This document shows, piece after piece, positions 21,376 through 33,826 of a DNA stretch of 64,000 nucleotides. The position numbers and the translations under genes were made by a program. The notes beneath the pieces are model-generated. The model did no database searches and was not told the origin of the DNA. It worked only from the letters and a program-made list of their open reading frames with translations. Source of the DNA: Pelomyxa schiedti (taxonomy: Eukaryota; Evosea; Pelobiontida; Pelomyxidae). The stretch's first letter is position 1, and each line of letters begins with the position of its first letter. The stretch is from assembly GCA_020536535.1 (NCBI GenBank), contig JAHLWZ010000633.1, positions 795-64,794 of the forward strand, written 5' to 3'.

Positions 21376-24079
21376 TTACTCGATGGTGATGTGATCCTGG
21401 CCGAGGGAGAACCTGCCGTTGAGCACAACTTGGAGAGTGAATGGCGGAGGGAGTTTGTCAGGGAGCTCCAGGATCAGAATGGTGTCAGAGAGGCAGAAGG
21501 TTGGGTCACAGACATGAGGTGCACTGCTGGTCACTGCCGGTCCTTGCCAAAGCAGGACAAACACGGCATCGGAGAAACCACATCCAAGGAGGGCGACGGT
21601 GTTTGTGTAGGGCGGAGGGAGCCTCCTGCCGGCAAATAGAAAGTGATCTAGGAAGGAATTAGACGCGGCGGCTACTACTTACTGTAGTTTGGGAACCACT
21701 AACCTCCTTTTTGTTGTTGCTCGGCTTTGGAGGCGAAGTGTGCCTTAATGTGGTCTTCAGTAATAATTTCGGGCGAGGGCTGATCTGTGTGGATATTAGC
21801 GTCTATCACTCTATGTCATGCATACTTGGATGGTTGTCGGATGCATTTCCAATTACGACTGACAATGCTGACTTGGATTTAACACAGGCGTCTAACACGT
21901 CAGATGATTTGGCGTTGGTGAAAAGTCCTTTTCAAAGAAGGTTAGATTTTTCCACACATAGGAAATACCTTTTAACGCAAGGTACTGCAGTTTGGAAGTC
22001 TTGATTAAGTCTAATATTTCCTGCGAATCCAAAAGACATTTATTTCCTGGTTAATGGTTACTTTTGCATATTCTGTTATGCCTACCTGACAAGTCAAGGT
22101 GAAGCAATGATGACGCATGTATTGGACTACAAATGTCTCCTCGTGGCTCAGTATTTGTTATAGCTCCTATTCTAACATGAGACAAACCAAAGGAAAAACG
22201 GGTAAAAAACTTGATAGATTGAGGCGTTGAAGCTTTTTATTTTCCAAGAGTGGCACAACAGATTCGGCAGTAAAATTGTTTCCTAGGTTGTTGATTGGAA
22301 GAATTTCAGAGTTCTTTACAAAAACAAACTGCTTAATCTTAGAGCTAACAAGGTAGGATTCCTGTCCAGTCCCCGGCACAAATACCCTAATCCAGGGCAG
22401 CTTGACCCTAGCGACATTTTAGTTTTACTCATACGAAGAAAATCATAAAGCACTGGGTGCCTACCTGCTCCACTTAGGTTTAATTCCCATAGTGTTCTAT
22501 TCAAAGCGAAAGTAGAAGCAAGTGCTTGTAGTCCCTCGTCCGCGATTCCCTTATTTTCTTTTGAAGTTGGTTGATTTCAAAGTGTACATGAAAAGACCAT
22601 TGAGAGTGAGACTCAACAGCGAGGTGTTTGAAATTAGAGCCATTGCCAAAGTTGTAACACCCGAAGTAGTAAGGAGATTTCCTTCAATACAGTTACTTTT
22701 TTTCGGAAATTTGAGTGGTACCTTCCAGATCCAAGTGTGCAATTGTTACTGTTGTTATACTGAGTGTGGACGCGATGGACTTGGCACCGACATCGCCAAT
22801 TTTATTGTCTATCACAAATTAGGAAACTCAAAACAACTTTAGCAGAGGGAATACAAGCTAAGTCGAGTTGAAGTAGTGGCACTTTCCCAACTTTGACAGC
22901 TTCTGATATCATTTGGGCTCCGGCATCACCAATAGAATTGCCTGAGGGATTTAAGATGGAGATGCGCTTGGCAACACTTACCTCGAAGGATTAAATGCAC
23001 CAACGAGTTGCTTAACTGCAAACCGTGGAAAAGAGAGGCAGCACTCAGCAAGCCGATATCTGTAATTGCTATAAAAGGACCTACCTTTTTCAGGGGCAAG
23101 AGAACCTATCAATATCAAACTCCTGAGTCTAACAAAGTGCTTCAAAATGGCTTTTAGCCCTGTGGCCTCGGATTTTTCAGATCCAATTCGCTTATTTTCT
23201 TAATAAGTGAATGAGATTTCAGTGTGCAAGGAAATATGCGAGCCATTGTTGCCTAATGTGATGTGGAGGCCTACTACTCAAATCGAGGTGCACAAGATTT
23301 GACATGTTCGTCTTCGCGATTCTTTTAACGCCATTGGCCTCTAGACCCGTTGCTACAGCTATTAGACAAAAGAGAAAAGAAGAGGGTGAAATGTTTAAAC
23401 AAGTAAGTACCTGCAAGACTTAAGTACATTAAATTGACATTGTGTTGCAACCCGTAGGCCAGCCATTCAACCCCTGCTGTTGTGCATATCTCATTCCCTG
23501 TAATCAAATGAGCTTCAAAGAAGACACGTATTTGTTGATTCTCAATAGTCTCATACTGCTGAGGTCCAGGCTGGTCAATGGACAACTTGGGTCAACGAGA
23601 GTGATAGCTATGTACATCGCGTGCACATCACTCAACCCACAATGAGACAGCGTCGCATGCTGCGCCACAGTACAAAACGCACAATTGGGTGCCGCTGTCC
23701 CAGAGGAAGCTGCAACACAAGTCCCATTTAATGAGGGAGCGTACGACGAAGAAGACGAAGGAGAAGGAGATGATGATGACGGCGATGGAGGCGGCAGTGC
23801 CGAGCGCGAGCCGGACAAAGACGACGACGACGCTGCGGCGGCTGCGGCGGATGAGCACTCCTGGCACGACGACACGTGGCGGTCGTTGAGCAACGCCTTC
23901 ACCACGTCGCCGGGGCTCATCGTCGGACGCGCGCTGAGGGACGAGGGCGGGGCCGAGGGCGACGACGACGTCGAAGGCGGGACGGCTACGTGTATGGGCG
24001 GCATGTGCGCAACACGCACATTGGTAAGTGAAGATCTGGGAGGGCTGTTGTTGTGCGGGTGTCGTTTACGGTGAAACAT
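21376..24079 (-). CDS. Leucine-rich repeat protein with C-terminal IPT/Ig-like domain
   Basis: The probable start is ATG 24079. A Ser/Pro/Ala-rich N terminus with Cys pairs (CQECSS; CAFC) precedes ribonuclease-inhibitor-type LRRs, roughly one per exon: CPLTSLDLSSMRLL, AYGLQHNVNLMYLSLAG, KTNMSNLVHLDLS, ISNTSLLSLTLNG, DRNPTLLALRLSSL, NRTLWELNLSGAG, LIKTSKLQYLALKDFS. Downstream exons (ANIHTDQPSPEIITEDH and on) lead to a final exon reading NTVALLGCGFSD, DTILILELPDKLPPPFTLQV and VLNGRFSLGQDHITIE, then stop at 21376-21378. The last part has the alternating strand pattern of an IPT/TIG-like fold. The join between LRR and IPT parts relies on hand-placed introns (phases close at 21658-21710). Such LRRs serve as protein-binding surfaces; the partner is unknown. 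Confidence 0.6.
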
Positions 24080-24572
24080 TTTTCTTATTTTTTTTTTTCG
24101 GAGTTTTGTCGTTTAAACTTGGATGTTCATTTTGGAGAAACAGCCGATTGGACGGTGGAGACAACAAGGGGGCAGAGGGAATTCAGCAAACTACTATGCA
24201 CATTGGTGGCTTCAGGATGCAGAATGTGGGGAGTGGCTGACCGAGAGCACCCTCAAGTTGCCGATTTGGGCACTTGTTCTGCTGGCATGATCACTTGATT
24301 TACCATACGAAGCACAAGATTGCCAGTCCAAGCCCGAGGCAACTCCCTTAAATGGAAGTTAAAAAACAGCCCTTTTCCCGGTCTGGCCTAATTCAATTAA
24401 TTTAACAAACTAACCTCCGCTCCACAAAGGGACCGTGTCTCCGAAGCCGTACGCCCGTAGCCGCAACAAAGAGGAGATCTCGCTCTTTCATCCATACTGT
24501 ACGTGTACACGTAGATCTTGAAGGTGCGTGAGGGTGAAGGGCAAGATCTCTGAGACCGTGTTACTACGAAAA
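24080..24572. other. Divergent intergenic region
   Basis: About 490 bp between the LRR gene (minus) and the ankyrin gene (plus). Short open frames on both strands overlap here, but none joins an exon or starts in good context. A T12 run lies at about 24091. It probably holds both promoters. Confidence 0.5.
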
Positions 24573-26785
24573 ATGGGCGGCACTGCATCTACGTCGGGCC
24601 CGAGACACCGGCTGCGGCGCTCAAAGACCATGCGGGGGAGACGGCGGTCTCATTCGCTATCTACGGACAACCTGGACGCTAATGTTGTTCCCCCCACTGC
24701 CTTGGAGTCGTTCAATATATCGCGAAGCTGTGCTACTCCTGGAACACTATTGATCCACGAGCCCTCTGAGGACTCCATGTCTCCTGATCCCGTGGCCCAC
24801 GGCGAGTACGTGCCGCTCACGGCGGCGAAAAGAGAAGCTGCATGGAGGACTTTGTACCTGGCGCAAATACTGTGGACTATAGTGCTACCACGGAGCGGCT
24901 GCAGGTGGGTCAATCGATTTCCTTGCGATTCCAAGTACGACGACAGCGGTGGAAATGGCGGAGCTTCTAGGTACATACGCGCACTGCAGTATACTCGCAT
25001 GATTATATTGGGGAGCGAAGTTCATTCCTCTATGAAGCCAAACGAAGATGCTCTCACGGACTCGTCATCTCTAGCTCAACTACTTTGTGACGCGTGGAGT
25101 GGTGCAGTAAAACAGTGGCCGTCAGTATCTTCCCCCGCTGTTACGCGGTATCCAAACAACGCCTCTTTCGAAGTTGACAGCACAGCTGCAATGTTGCTCA
25201 ACTTGGCGGAAGCTTTTTTCCCGTATGCACTTGATTCTTTTTTGTATATTTTTTGACTCCAAAAAGTCTTGTGCCACTTGTATGTAAAAGTCTGGCTTTT
25301 CTAGCTGACTTGAATGTACAATCTGTTGATCCCAGGAACGAACTTGGTGGGAGCGATGCACTAGTGGCTGCTATTCAAGTGGATTCCCAGAGGTGTGTCA
25401 GCTGGATATTAAATAACCGGAGAAAATGGTGTAAACCTGGGGCCTACGAGAACATCTTTTTAGCAGCATGTTCCTCCGGGAATTGGGATGTATGCCGCTC
25501 AATGTGGAAGATTGTCCACTCGCAGGCAAAATTAGGCCTTGGTCAAAAGAGTATACTTCATGCTATTGCCAATGGGCACGTCTCCCTCGCAGAGAATTTG
25601 TCGAAGCTGTTCCACACCGCGATTTCTCCTGAGCCACTCATGCTTCAACTAAGTTGCTCTGGAGGACATGCTGAGACGGCCCAATGGTTGTGCAGGCAGT
25701 TTGAATTCAGAAGGCCGGGACAACGCAACTGTATTGCTGCTAAATCCATGCAGGCATGCTGTGCCCACGGGCACTTGGCACTAGCTCAGTGGTTAGTTAA
25801 GGAGTTCAATTTGACACGCGAAGATATAACTGGTTCTGTACTGGACAGTTCGATGGCTTGGGCCTGCAGATATGGCCATATTCAGGTCTGCCACTGGCTG
25901 AGCAAGGAATTTAAAATAAGTTTGTCAGACATAGTAGACGCCAGTGCAATCGAGGCCTGCTGTGAAGGGGGCCACATTGGAGTACTAGATTGGATGCACT
26001 CCGAGTTTGATCTCTCGTCGATACCCGATTCAACCAAAGTAGATGCCCTACTGATGTGTTGCACTAAAGGGAATCTTTCTGTGGCCAAGTGGTTGCATTC
26101 ACATTTTGCTGCGCGGTCATTCAATCCACCAGAGCAATACATGAAAGAGAGCTGCAAAGCAGGCCATTTGGAGATTACTAAATGGTTGCTGGCGGTATTT
26201 CCTGTATCAATAAATGTGGCCAAGAAGTGTATTAAGCTTGCGTGCAAGGGAAGACATGTAAAACTAGCACAGTATCTCTACCAGCAATTCAACTTTCTGG
26301 ACCCAATGAAAACTTTCAACATTTGCTGTGTACAACTTGGCGACGTTGAATTTGCTCAATGGATCATGGAAACAAACCCTGTTGAATTCGAAGACAGCAC
26401 CCAAGCAGAAAAACTTTTCTCGGACTGCTGTTCCAAAGGTCATTTACCTCTTGTGAAGTGGCTGTGGGCTACAATTTTTCAGGACTTGGCCGATTTCTCT
26501 GCGGAAGTCAAGGAACTTTCCGCTAAACTAGTTCCTCAAATTTGTTCTTCCTCGTATCTCCTTCCCACTGCAGCATGGCTGTGCACAGAATTCAACATAG
26601 TGAGCACTCCTGCAATTGAGGCAGCCTTCCTTGATGCCTGCTCCAAGTACAATTTTATCACTGCTTGGTGGCTTTATGTCACATTCCAGTTCCCCCAAAG
26701 CAGCCCCACCTTTCGGGAGGCTTTGGAAAAAACCTACCCAGGTTCCAGGATGAATCTTTTCCTGAAACAACTTGCTGGTATTTGA
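24573..26785 (+). CDS. Ankyrin-like repeat protein, possibly N-myristoylated
   Basis: Two exons, 24573-25222 and 25267-26785 (44-nt intron), 722 residues. The ATG at 24573 gives MGGTASTSG, a plausible N-myristoylation signal, followed by a basic segment (RHRLRRSKTMRGRRRS). Residues 60-240 are unassigned. The second exon is an array of about ten 33-residue repeats of the degenerate amoeba style: ACCAHGHLALAQWLVKEFNL, ACEGGHIGVLDWMHSEF, CCTKGNLSVAKWLHSHF, SCKAGHLEITKWLLAVF. The consensus CxxGHLxxAxWLxxEF departs from canonical ankyrin but follows its helix-turn-helix spacing. These arrays bind proteins. If myristoylated, the protein would be membrane-attached (inference). It converges on the CIBAR gene with about 120 bp between. 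Confidence 0.85.
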
Positions 26786-26904
26786 CTGTAACACATAAAC
26801 TAGAGAAATAATAAAATAAAAAAAAAAGTTATTACCAAAAGAACCTTTATTTCATTCCCTTTTCTTTTTACAATCGCACATAAAGCGGATGTGATTACAA
26901 CAAA

Positions 26905-28028
26905 CTACTCAGAGTCATTGTCCTCTGAGGAATGCTCAGACTCCTCAGCACCAGACTCGTATTCTTCCTCCTCTTCCTCCTTTGTGGCCACAGGCAAAGT
27001 GCTGGGTGTGGGTCTGTATCCAGGTGCCGTTCTGTTTTTAAGGCGGGGATCCTCAATGACACCCTTCATTGATTCGGCCAGCTCAGATGCATCGTCTATT
27101 TCCAGGAAAGCGGCGTGTGCAGCGGCCATTTCCTCAAGTGCTTTTGCATGAAAAATCATATGAGCATGGGCATAACTGTTGTGTGAGGAAGAGTAAGTGG
27201 TTATGTAAATGCTGTGTTAAAAAAGGCAAACCTTGCCCAGGCTGATTTCATGTCAGTGATTTTGCTACTTTCAAAGGCGGACATTCTTTTGATGAACTCA
27301 TTGTCTGCTCTCCTCTTGTCCTCTTTTGCTTCCGTGCTTGCCGCTGCAATTCCGGCTCCCGTTGGATTCTTTCTGTCCAGTTCAGCCAGTCTCTGAGTTG
27401 AGCGCTCTCTTTCAGATTTGTAGCCCCTCCATTGTTGGGCCTTGCTGTTGTCATACACACTCAGGTTGGTCATCACACGTCCAAGTAAGTAGTCATCCAG
27501 TGAACGTCTGTGGTCTTCAACCTTTGCTGTGTGGTTTATAAATTACACTCCCCAACCACAAAAAAAAAACATCTCTGTTCAAAATCCTTAAAATATACTT
27601 CTTACATGCCCACATTCAACAAACCAAATTTCGCAAACAAACAAAAGATAAAACGAAAGAATCGAAAAAGAAGAAACACACACCTGCCTTATGGCACTAC
27701 TCAATTTGGAGATTGAAGATCTGAGCTGGGGAGTCTCCCTCACTGAATATTGCTTGAGGTGGTCGGCGAGCCTCGTGTTGCGCCGGCCGGCGGCCGCGTC
27801 CGCGTGCAGGACCGACCCCAGATCCGCGAACATCTGTTCGCTGTGCTTGCGAATGTTCTCTACTTTGGTGACGAATTCCTTGACGCGGCCGTCGGTAAGT
27901 TCCACGACCGTAGTCGATGTCGATGTCGTGGCTGCGGCTGAGGAGGATGCGGCGGTGGGTTGGCCCACCGGTGGGACGCCAATGACACTACTCCCCGGCG
28001 TGACGTTTGGCGGTGCCGAGGTAGCCAT
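26905..28028 (-). CDS. CIBAR: BAR-domain protein of the CIBAR/FAM92 family
   Basis: Three exons starting at ATG 28028; introns lie at about 27490-27685 and 27165-27230. After an Ala/Ser/Thr-rich N terminus the BAR domain begins KVENIRKHSEQMFADLGSVL. Next come RNTRLADHLKQYSVRETPQL and then RSLDDYLLGRVMTNLSVYDN. The last part includes MSAFESSKITDMKSAWA and HAHMIFHAKALEEMAAAHAA. The order and spacing of these helices match FAM92/CIBAR. The tail is acidic (KEEEEEEYESGAEESEHSSE). In animals this family curves membranes at the ciliary base with CBY1. Its presence hints that the organism keeps a basal body or flagellum, though BAR proteins also act elsewhere. The assignment rests on pattern memory rather than a search. 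Confidence 0.75.
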
Positions 28029-28510
28029 TTGCTTGATGAAGTAAACGGAAGAAAAGACAGTGAGGCGAAGATCTATTGGGAGGAAATGAGTTGTGTTTAG
28101 GGCCTTTCTCGCAGGTTTTGGGTCACCCGGGGGAAGGGAGCTTCACAGAGAATGGGAAAAAGATTCGGTTCGTCGGTTCGGCTCAGATCCGGAACGACTT
28201 TTTTTTTAGTTTTTAGCGAAATCCAGCCCTAACAACAAACCCCGGCTTTCACTGTGTATCGCCCGCCCTTGAGATCCAAGACACTTTAAAAAAAAAAACC
28301 CCACCCGCACAACACACCTAGATCTAACGACACCAAACATCTACGGCATCATTCCCTTATCGTATTGGCAAATCAAAGGAAACATCGTGGCTGTGTTGTG
28401 CTAGTGTAAACTCAACAACCGCTTTTTTGTGTGGGTGGTGGTGTTGGATCTTCAACTAGGAGTATTTTGGTTTGTATTTTTGACAAGCGGGGTGGGGTGA
28501 GCGTGTTTGA
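28029..28510. other. Divergent intergenic region with A and T runs
   Basis: About 480 bp between the CIBAR start (minus) and the eIF4E-class gene (plus). It has a T9 run at about 28199 and an A10 run at about 28287. No coding frame, RNA gene or repeat recognised; presumed bidirectional promoter. Confidence 0.5.
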
Positions 28511-31500
28511 ATGAGCACATTCAAGCAACAACACCGACGGGCCTCAAGCACAAATTCACCAACTCCTTCATCTTCCTCTTCCTCTGGAATTTCTTCATCA
28601 TCCAATGTGAACTATAACACCTACAGCAGCACTTCCACCAACAACAGTACCGCCAATAGTGGCAGCAACTGTATTAACCTCAACAACCTCACACAAAGTA
28701 TTCTAACAAGCTTCAGCAGTGTCAACAGACACAACGCCCTTCTGTTGCCGCCTGGTCACCTGCAGCATCAGTCATATCGCCGCTCCTTCGAATCTAGCTG
28801 GAATTCACATCATGCACCTCACTATCTGCACTCCAATAACTCATTCCCGCAGCAACAAGCGAATCACGATCCCGCAGGCGTAGCTTTGCCAACCCTGCAT
28901 TCATATGATGAAGACTGGCCGTTCCGGTCCACTTCACTGTCACCGCGGTCTTTGTCCCCCCCACCGCTCCCCTTTGCAGGTGGCTCTTTGAGTGCAAGTT
29001 CACCATTGTTCCCATCTAATACCTCACCTTCATTATCTCCATTGCTGGGCCCTTCCTCACCACAGCTAGCACCATCCTCTCCACTTTTAGCCTCTGCACC
29101 AAATCCTCAGTCTCACATTTCCCATCTACCTCATGTCAGTTCGAGACCAGCGCACGTTAGACGCAGTACCAGTGCTTCTAACGTGAATTTTTGTTGTTCG
29201 CAGCCTCCACCCACTTCCCATAGTAACCACCAGCAACAATCACATCAACTAATCCCCCACCACCCATATTTTTCCTATCAAACTCAAAACACACTGCAAT
29301 CTACTCAGGAGCCTGAACACTTTCTGGAACGTGATTGGGCACTGTGGTTTGACACAGGCCTAGTGAAAGGGCAGACGCAAAGTCAATATGAAAGCTCAGT
29401 CCGCGACATTGGTGTTTTTTCTTCTATTGAAGTATGCAGTGCCCAGTTTCACATTAGCCAGCTCAAAAATTTTGAAGGATTTTTGGAGATACTGGAACCA
29501 CGTCTTTGAAGGAAGAAAGTTCCCAGAAGGGAGTCACCTTAGAGTCTTCAAAAATGGTGTTAAGCCTACCTGGGAAGATCCTGCCAATGCAGGTGGAGGC
29601 AGATGGGTTTGTCTAGTTTCTAACAGAGATTTCTGTTGTTTACATCTTGTCAAAGATTATTGCCTCCCCTAAACATCTCACAAATGTCACTGCTACTTCT
29701 CTAGTACTTTCTGTTATTGGAGAACAGCTCCCACACTCTAACGAACTTGTATTTAATTCTTTTTCTAATATCATCTGAAGTTTTCTCATACAGTGTGGTG
29801 TTGTTGTTGGAATACGTTCTACAGCCGATATCATTTACCTTTGGAATTCCAAAGTAGACCCCCAAGTTGTCACGTTGACAACAGATAAAATACGTTCACT
29901 TCTTTTATCAATAGCAGAGTACAATTGGAGCGTCAAATATACTGTTCACAAAGTACCTTGTCATATCATTAACCTTGGAGGCCTGACATATTAAAGGAGG
30001 CAGTAAGCATGAATGAGCGCATAAGGGCAGCTGAGAGCCCGTCTTTATCACTCTCACCAGCATCTCCTCTCCTTCCATCCTCCAGTCCAATTCTCAGCCC
30101 TTCTTCAAGCAGCAGTAATATTGCACAAACTGATCTACCACTTAACTTTAGACTGGAGCATGCCGCTGACCCAATTGTGCTGAAATGGGGTTGGGGCGAT
30201 ATGGCCGAGGCGGGTTTCCTCTCAGAAGCCATAACTGCAAAAGAGGAACGCGAGGAGTTTTTGGTGGCAATTGGTGTGTGGAAGCAACGACTAGGCGCTG
30301 CAAATTTCGAGAAAGGAGCGATCCCCTCTCCGTTTCACTTTGCGCACCATAGTCAACCCCCTCAGCTTTCACATGTACATTATGGCCATACATCACAACA
30401 TCATTCCGGTCACCAATTCCCATCACAAGCTGGGAAGAATGCTCTATCCCAGGGAAAAACCAGTCCTGACACTTCCAAGGTAAAAAAAAAGTACATCAGA
30501 CTTTTCATGTAATGCAATTGATAGGAGATACTTCTCCCTGTCACGTGCTTTCCACCCAAGCAACCAGGTGTTCATCGAAGAGCACATTCACAAGACGTCT
30601 CGCAAGCTTCACCAGGTACTACCAGTCCACCCTCTGAGGTGCCCAAAGTAGAACTTAGTCCAAAACTAAAGGCACTCTTGTCAATGGTATGCGAGATTTT
30701 ACAAGGACACACACTTAACTACCATTGCCCAGCCCTACCAACCTCACTACGGGAAGATTACCATGCTACACAGAAGATCCTTTTCTGCTGATGTCCCTGT
30801 GATTATCTTCCCTTTTTTCATAGAGATATTCATATCCCCTCAGGTATCCCATGAGGCAGAGGTCCCTCACTCAGTTGGAAGCTCTCATCTCCTGGAATCA
30901 CAACAAATAACTGTAGAACCTTGCAAAGATACATCTTACTTGCCAATTAGGTATTTTTTCTTCCGATTCCTGTTGTCCACTGGCATCCACAGCTCTCTTA
31001 ATTTCTTGGTCTAATTCCTCCAGCAGTATCCCCGAAAACAATGGCACAGATTATACTCCTATTCCTTTAAATGCAGACCCTTCAGACAGTATTATCAGTT
31101 TATCGGCACTGCCTCTGAGTAATACAACACAGCTGGACTCACACTCGAGCGCTTCATCACTGAGGAAAACAAAAACTGAGTCTGTAGGTGTTAAATCCTC
31201 ACCTCCCCTGCTTAGTACTCAAAAACCACGATCGTCACACGATGACCCTCACCACACAACCTCTCCCCAAGCGCCTCTCCAAACCCCACAGACAAATGAT
31301 CTTTCTCCCCAGTTAGCATCACCACCCCCTAATACAAAGAGTGAAACCATACAGTCAGAGATGTTCACCCAAAAGCAGCAGCTGCACGTTGTGCTAATTC
31401 ATAAGCAACCAAAGCCAACACCAACATCAGCACCAGCTCCAATTCCAACCACAACAGCATCAACCACCCCAGCCATATCTCTGGCACCTCCTCCAGTGCA

Positions 31501-32419
31501 AATCCCGAAACCAATGCCATCACCGGCACCACTGCCTACACCTGCAGCACCACAACCATCCCCACAAGCAGCATCACCATCATCCGCGGCAGCAGTGCCA
31601 CAATCTATCCCGGCAGCACAAAAAAGTGTGAATATGCCAGTATCCACACAGAAGCCAACAAGCCGCGCAAATTCACAGGTCAGTGTATCGCTGAAGTCAG
31701 CAAGTGACACAAAGCCAAAAGTTTTACCTAAAAGTACCACTGGGCAAACAATTTCAACGACTACCACAAGTACCGCAGCTTCAACCACAATAACAACGAC
31801 AACTACATCGGTAGTTACTGTAACCCCACCTTCAACAGCGAGTACAGCACCATCGCTCCCGGTTGCTCTCTGTCCACTATCTCCACGCAAAAGTAAACTT
31901 GCCACTCCCCCAATATCACCGAAATTGTGCCCCACACCACCACTATCCCCACATAAATTGCCTCCAACACCACCTCTGTCACCACACAAGTCCACTCCAC
32001 CAACTCCCCACAAAGAGAAGCCCGAGACTACCAGTGTATCAGTAGATGCATCGCCCATCACCAAGTCCACTGATGTATCCACAAAAGCAAAGCAGTCTTC
32101 ACCCCCCACCGCTCACAAGCCCAAACAAGAGAGCGCCACAGCACAGACACAAACAAAATCAGGGAAAGCAACAGCAGCAGCCACCACAACAGCAACAACA
32201 ACGACATCCACCACCACTTCCACCACAGCTACAACAAGCACGGCTTCAAACCGGAAACCATCCACCAAACAACCAGCTCCTATCCACAACAAAGCAAAGT
32301 CCGGCAAGTCCGGGAGCAGCAATCAAGTACCCAACACCATCACCATATCTTTCTTCCACCTTGTGGCCATACTCATTGTCATCATCTGTGTTGTTGTTGT
32401 CTATGTTACATGGCTGTGA
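28511..32419 (+). CDS. Class II eIF4E (4EHP/eIF4E2-like) with disordered arms and C-terminal membrane anchor
   Basis: Exons 28511-29431, 29478-29606, 29656-29748, 29794-29952 and 29997-30479 are well phased. Smaller exons between about 30560 and 30950 lead to a last exon running to 32419. A Ser/Asn-rich 265-residue N terminus precedes the eIF4E fold: ERDWALWFDTG, SQYESSVRDIGVFSSIE, DFWRYWNHVFEG, FKNGVKPTWEDPAN, GGGRW, VIGEQLPHSNELCGVVVGIR, then YLWN and KYTVHKEAVSM. A Tyr sits where eIF4E has Trp56, as in 4EHP, while the WED Trp and Glu are kept, so cap binding is likely. A Thr/Pro/Ser-rich C-terminal arm follows, ending in SFFHLVAILIVIICVVVVYV and a four-residue tail. 4EHP represses translation of bound mRNAs; here it would be membrane-tethered. 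The total is roughly 1,100 residues. Unity of the gene rests on closing intron phases. Confidence 0.82.
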
Positions 32420-32646
32420 TACGCGGTATCTGTTTGTGCACACAAGAAAGCCACCACACAAACCTTTGTAAGAAAAAAAGCACAACCAAGGCCTTTGTAA
32501 GACATACAGTTTCAAAAACGGAAGAAAGAATTCTCTATCGTCTTGTTCCAACCCCACAGAACACAAGTTTTTTTTCACTGGTTCAAACCCCATTCGCACT
32601 AACAGATTGCTGATTGTCTTTGTTTTTTTTTTCACAAAAGATTAGG

Positions 32647-33262
32647 ATGGTGCGTTGTTGAGTGTCGTTTTTGCGTCGCGTGCGTCTCATTGTTCTAATC
32701 GTACCGTAGTTGTTTTACTCGTTCTTTCGCACTCTTATATCAGAAGAGATCATCGTCGAACTTAAGGTGTCTCTCTGCCCAAACCCAATAATAAGAAAAA
32801 AACAAACATGTTCGACAACCATTTCACACAAAACGAAACCTCACAACGAGAACAATTCCCCATATCACCACAACTCTGCAAACAAAACCAAAACCACCAT
32901 ACACACCACTAAGAGTCTTTTGATCAGAATGACTTGGCGATAAGGGGAGTACTTCATTCAGTCGACCAATACCTCAACCTCAAACTTAGAGATATTTCCG
33001 TTGTCAATTCCAACAAGTTTCCGCACCTAGTATGACTCCTTGCTCCCTTTCTTTTACCACATCATCCCCATGTGTGCGGCACTTTTCTTACTATGTGCAA
33101 ACACCTGTACCCTGTTCACTTCCTTCGCAGATGTCAGTGCAAAACTGTTTTATTCGTGGGAGTGTTGTCCGCTATGTAGTGATACCAGCCAACCGTGTTG
33201 ATACCCACCTTCTACAAGACAGTACCAGAATGGAATCCAGAGAAAACAGGCAGAAGAGCTAA
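32647..33262 (+). CDS. LSM2: U6 snRNA-associated Sm-like protein LSm2
   Basis: Exons 32647-32649, 32710-32766, 32928-33029 and 33131-33262; 97 residues (human LSm2 has 95). Exon 1 is just the ATG; exon 2 starts LFYSFFRTLISEEIIVELK, so the mature start MLFYSFF matches LSm2 exactly. Sm1 continues with NDLAIRGVLHSVDQYLNLKL; Sm2 is SVQNCFIRGSVVRYV, followed by RVDTHLLQDSTRMESR. LSm2 is part of the LSm2-8 ring on U6 snRNA in the nucleus and the LSm1-7 ring that aids mRNA decapping in the cytoplasm. The introns (60, 161 and 101 nt) are longer than those of most neighbours. Confidence 0.96.
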
Positions 33263-33543
33263 AAATGTGAATGAGTCCTCAACAAACTACTATATTACAG
33301 CACCAAACAAAAACCAGCTTAGAGCATAACAGCCACAACCAAGCAAGCATCAGCCCAACAATTGAACCTCAGTAAGAGTGGGAAAAAAAAAAAGAAAAAC
33401 AGAAGCACCCATGATTCCTTCCTACACCTAGAAACGACGGAAAAAACAAAACAGCCACAGAGACAAGAAAAAAAAAAAAACCGCCGAGTAGTTGTCACAC
33501 GTGTGCATCGGGTGTCGCTAGTTAGTAGCGTGTCCGTCCCATA

Positions 33544-33768
33544 ATGGCATCACCCCCGCCGTCGTGCAGTAAAAACGAAGAAGCGCGGCGTGTGATGGGA
33601 GCCAGCATGCTGCCGTTCCCAACAGTCACCGTGGGCACACTCGTTGCGTTCCTGTGTGGGCACCACCCACGGCTGGGATTGGCTTCAATTGTGTCTGCTC
33701 TCCCTTCTGAGGTAGGCCACTGCCCCTGTGCTTTGTTACAAACTGCCAATAGCGAAACTATACATTAG

Positions 33769-33826
<58 letters not shown>

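Noticed and set aside
21195-21389. Plus-strand frame starting MHVSLLVVCFVVFCVLF, looking like a signal peptide or membrane segment
   Set aside because: It overlaps the antisense start of the PH-domain gene (ATG at 21200) and the 3' end of the LRR-IPT gene. It has no downstream exon that closes in phase.
23685-24074. Plus-strand acidic frame (DEEDEGEGDDDDGDG)
   Set aside because: Antisense of the Ser/Pro-rich N terminus of the LRR gene; Ser-rich coding on one strand often leaves such open frames on the other.
31399-32109. Long minus-strand Val/Gly-rich frame
   Set aside because: Shadow of the Thr/Pro-rich C-terminal arm of the 4EHP-like gene; no start context or splice continuation.
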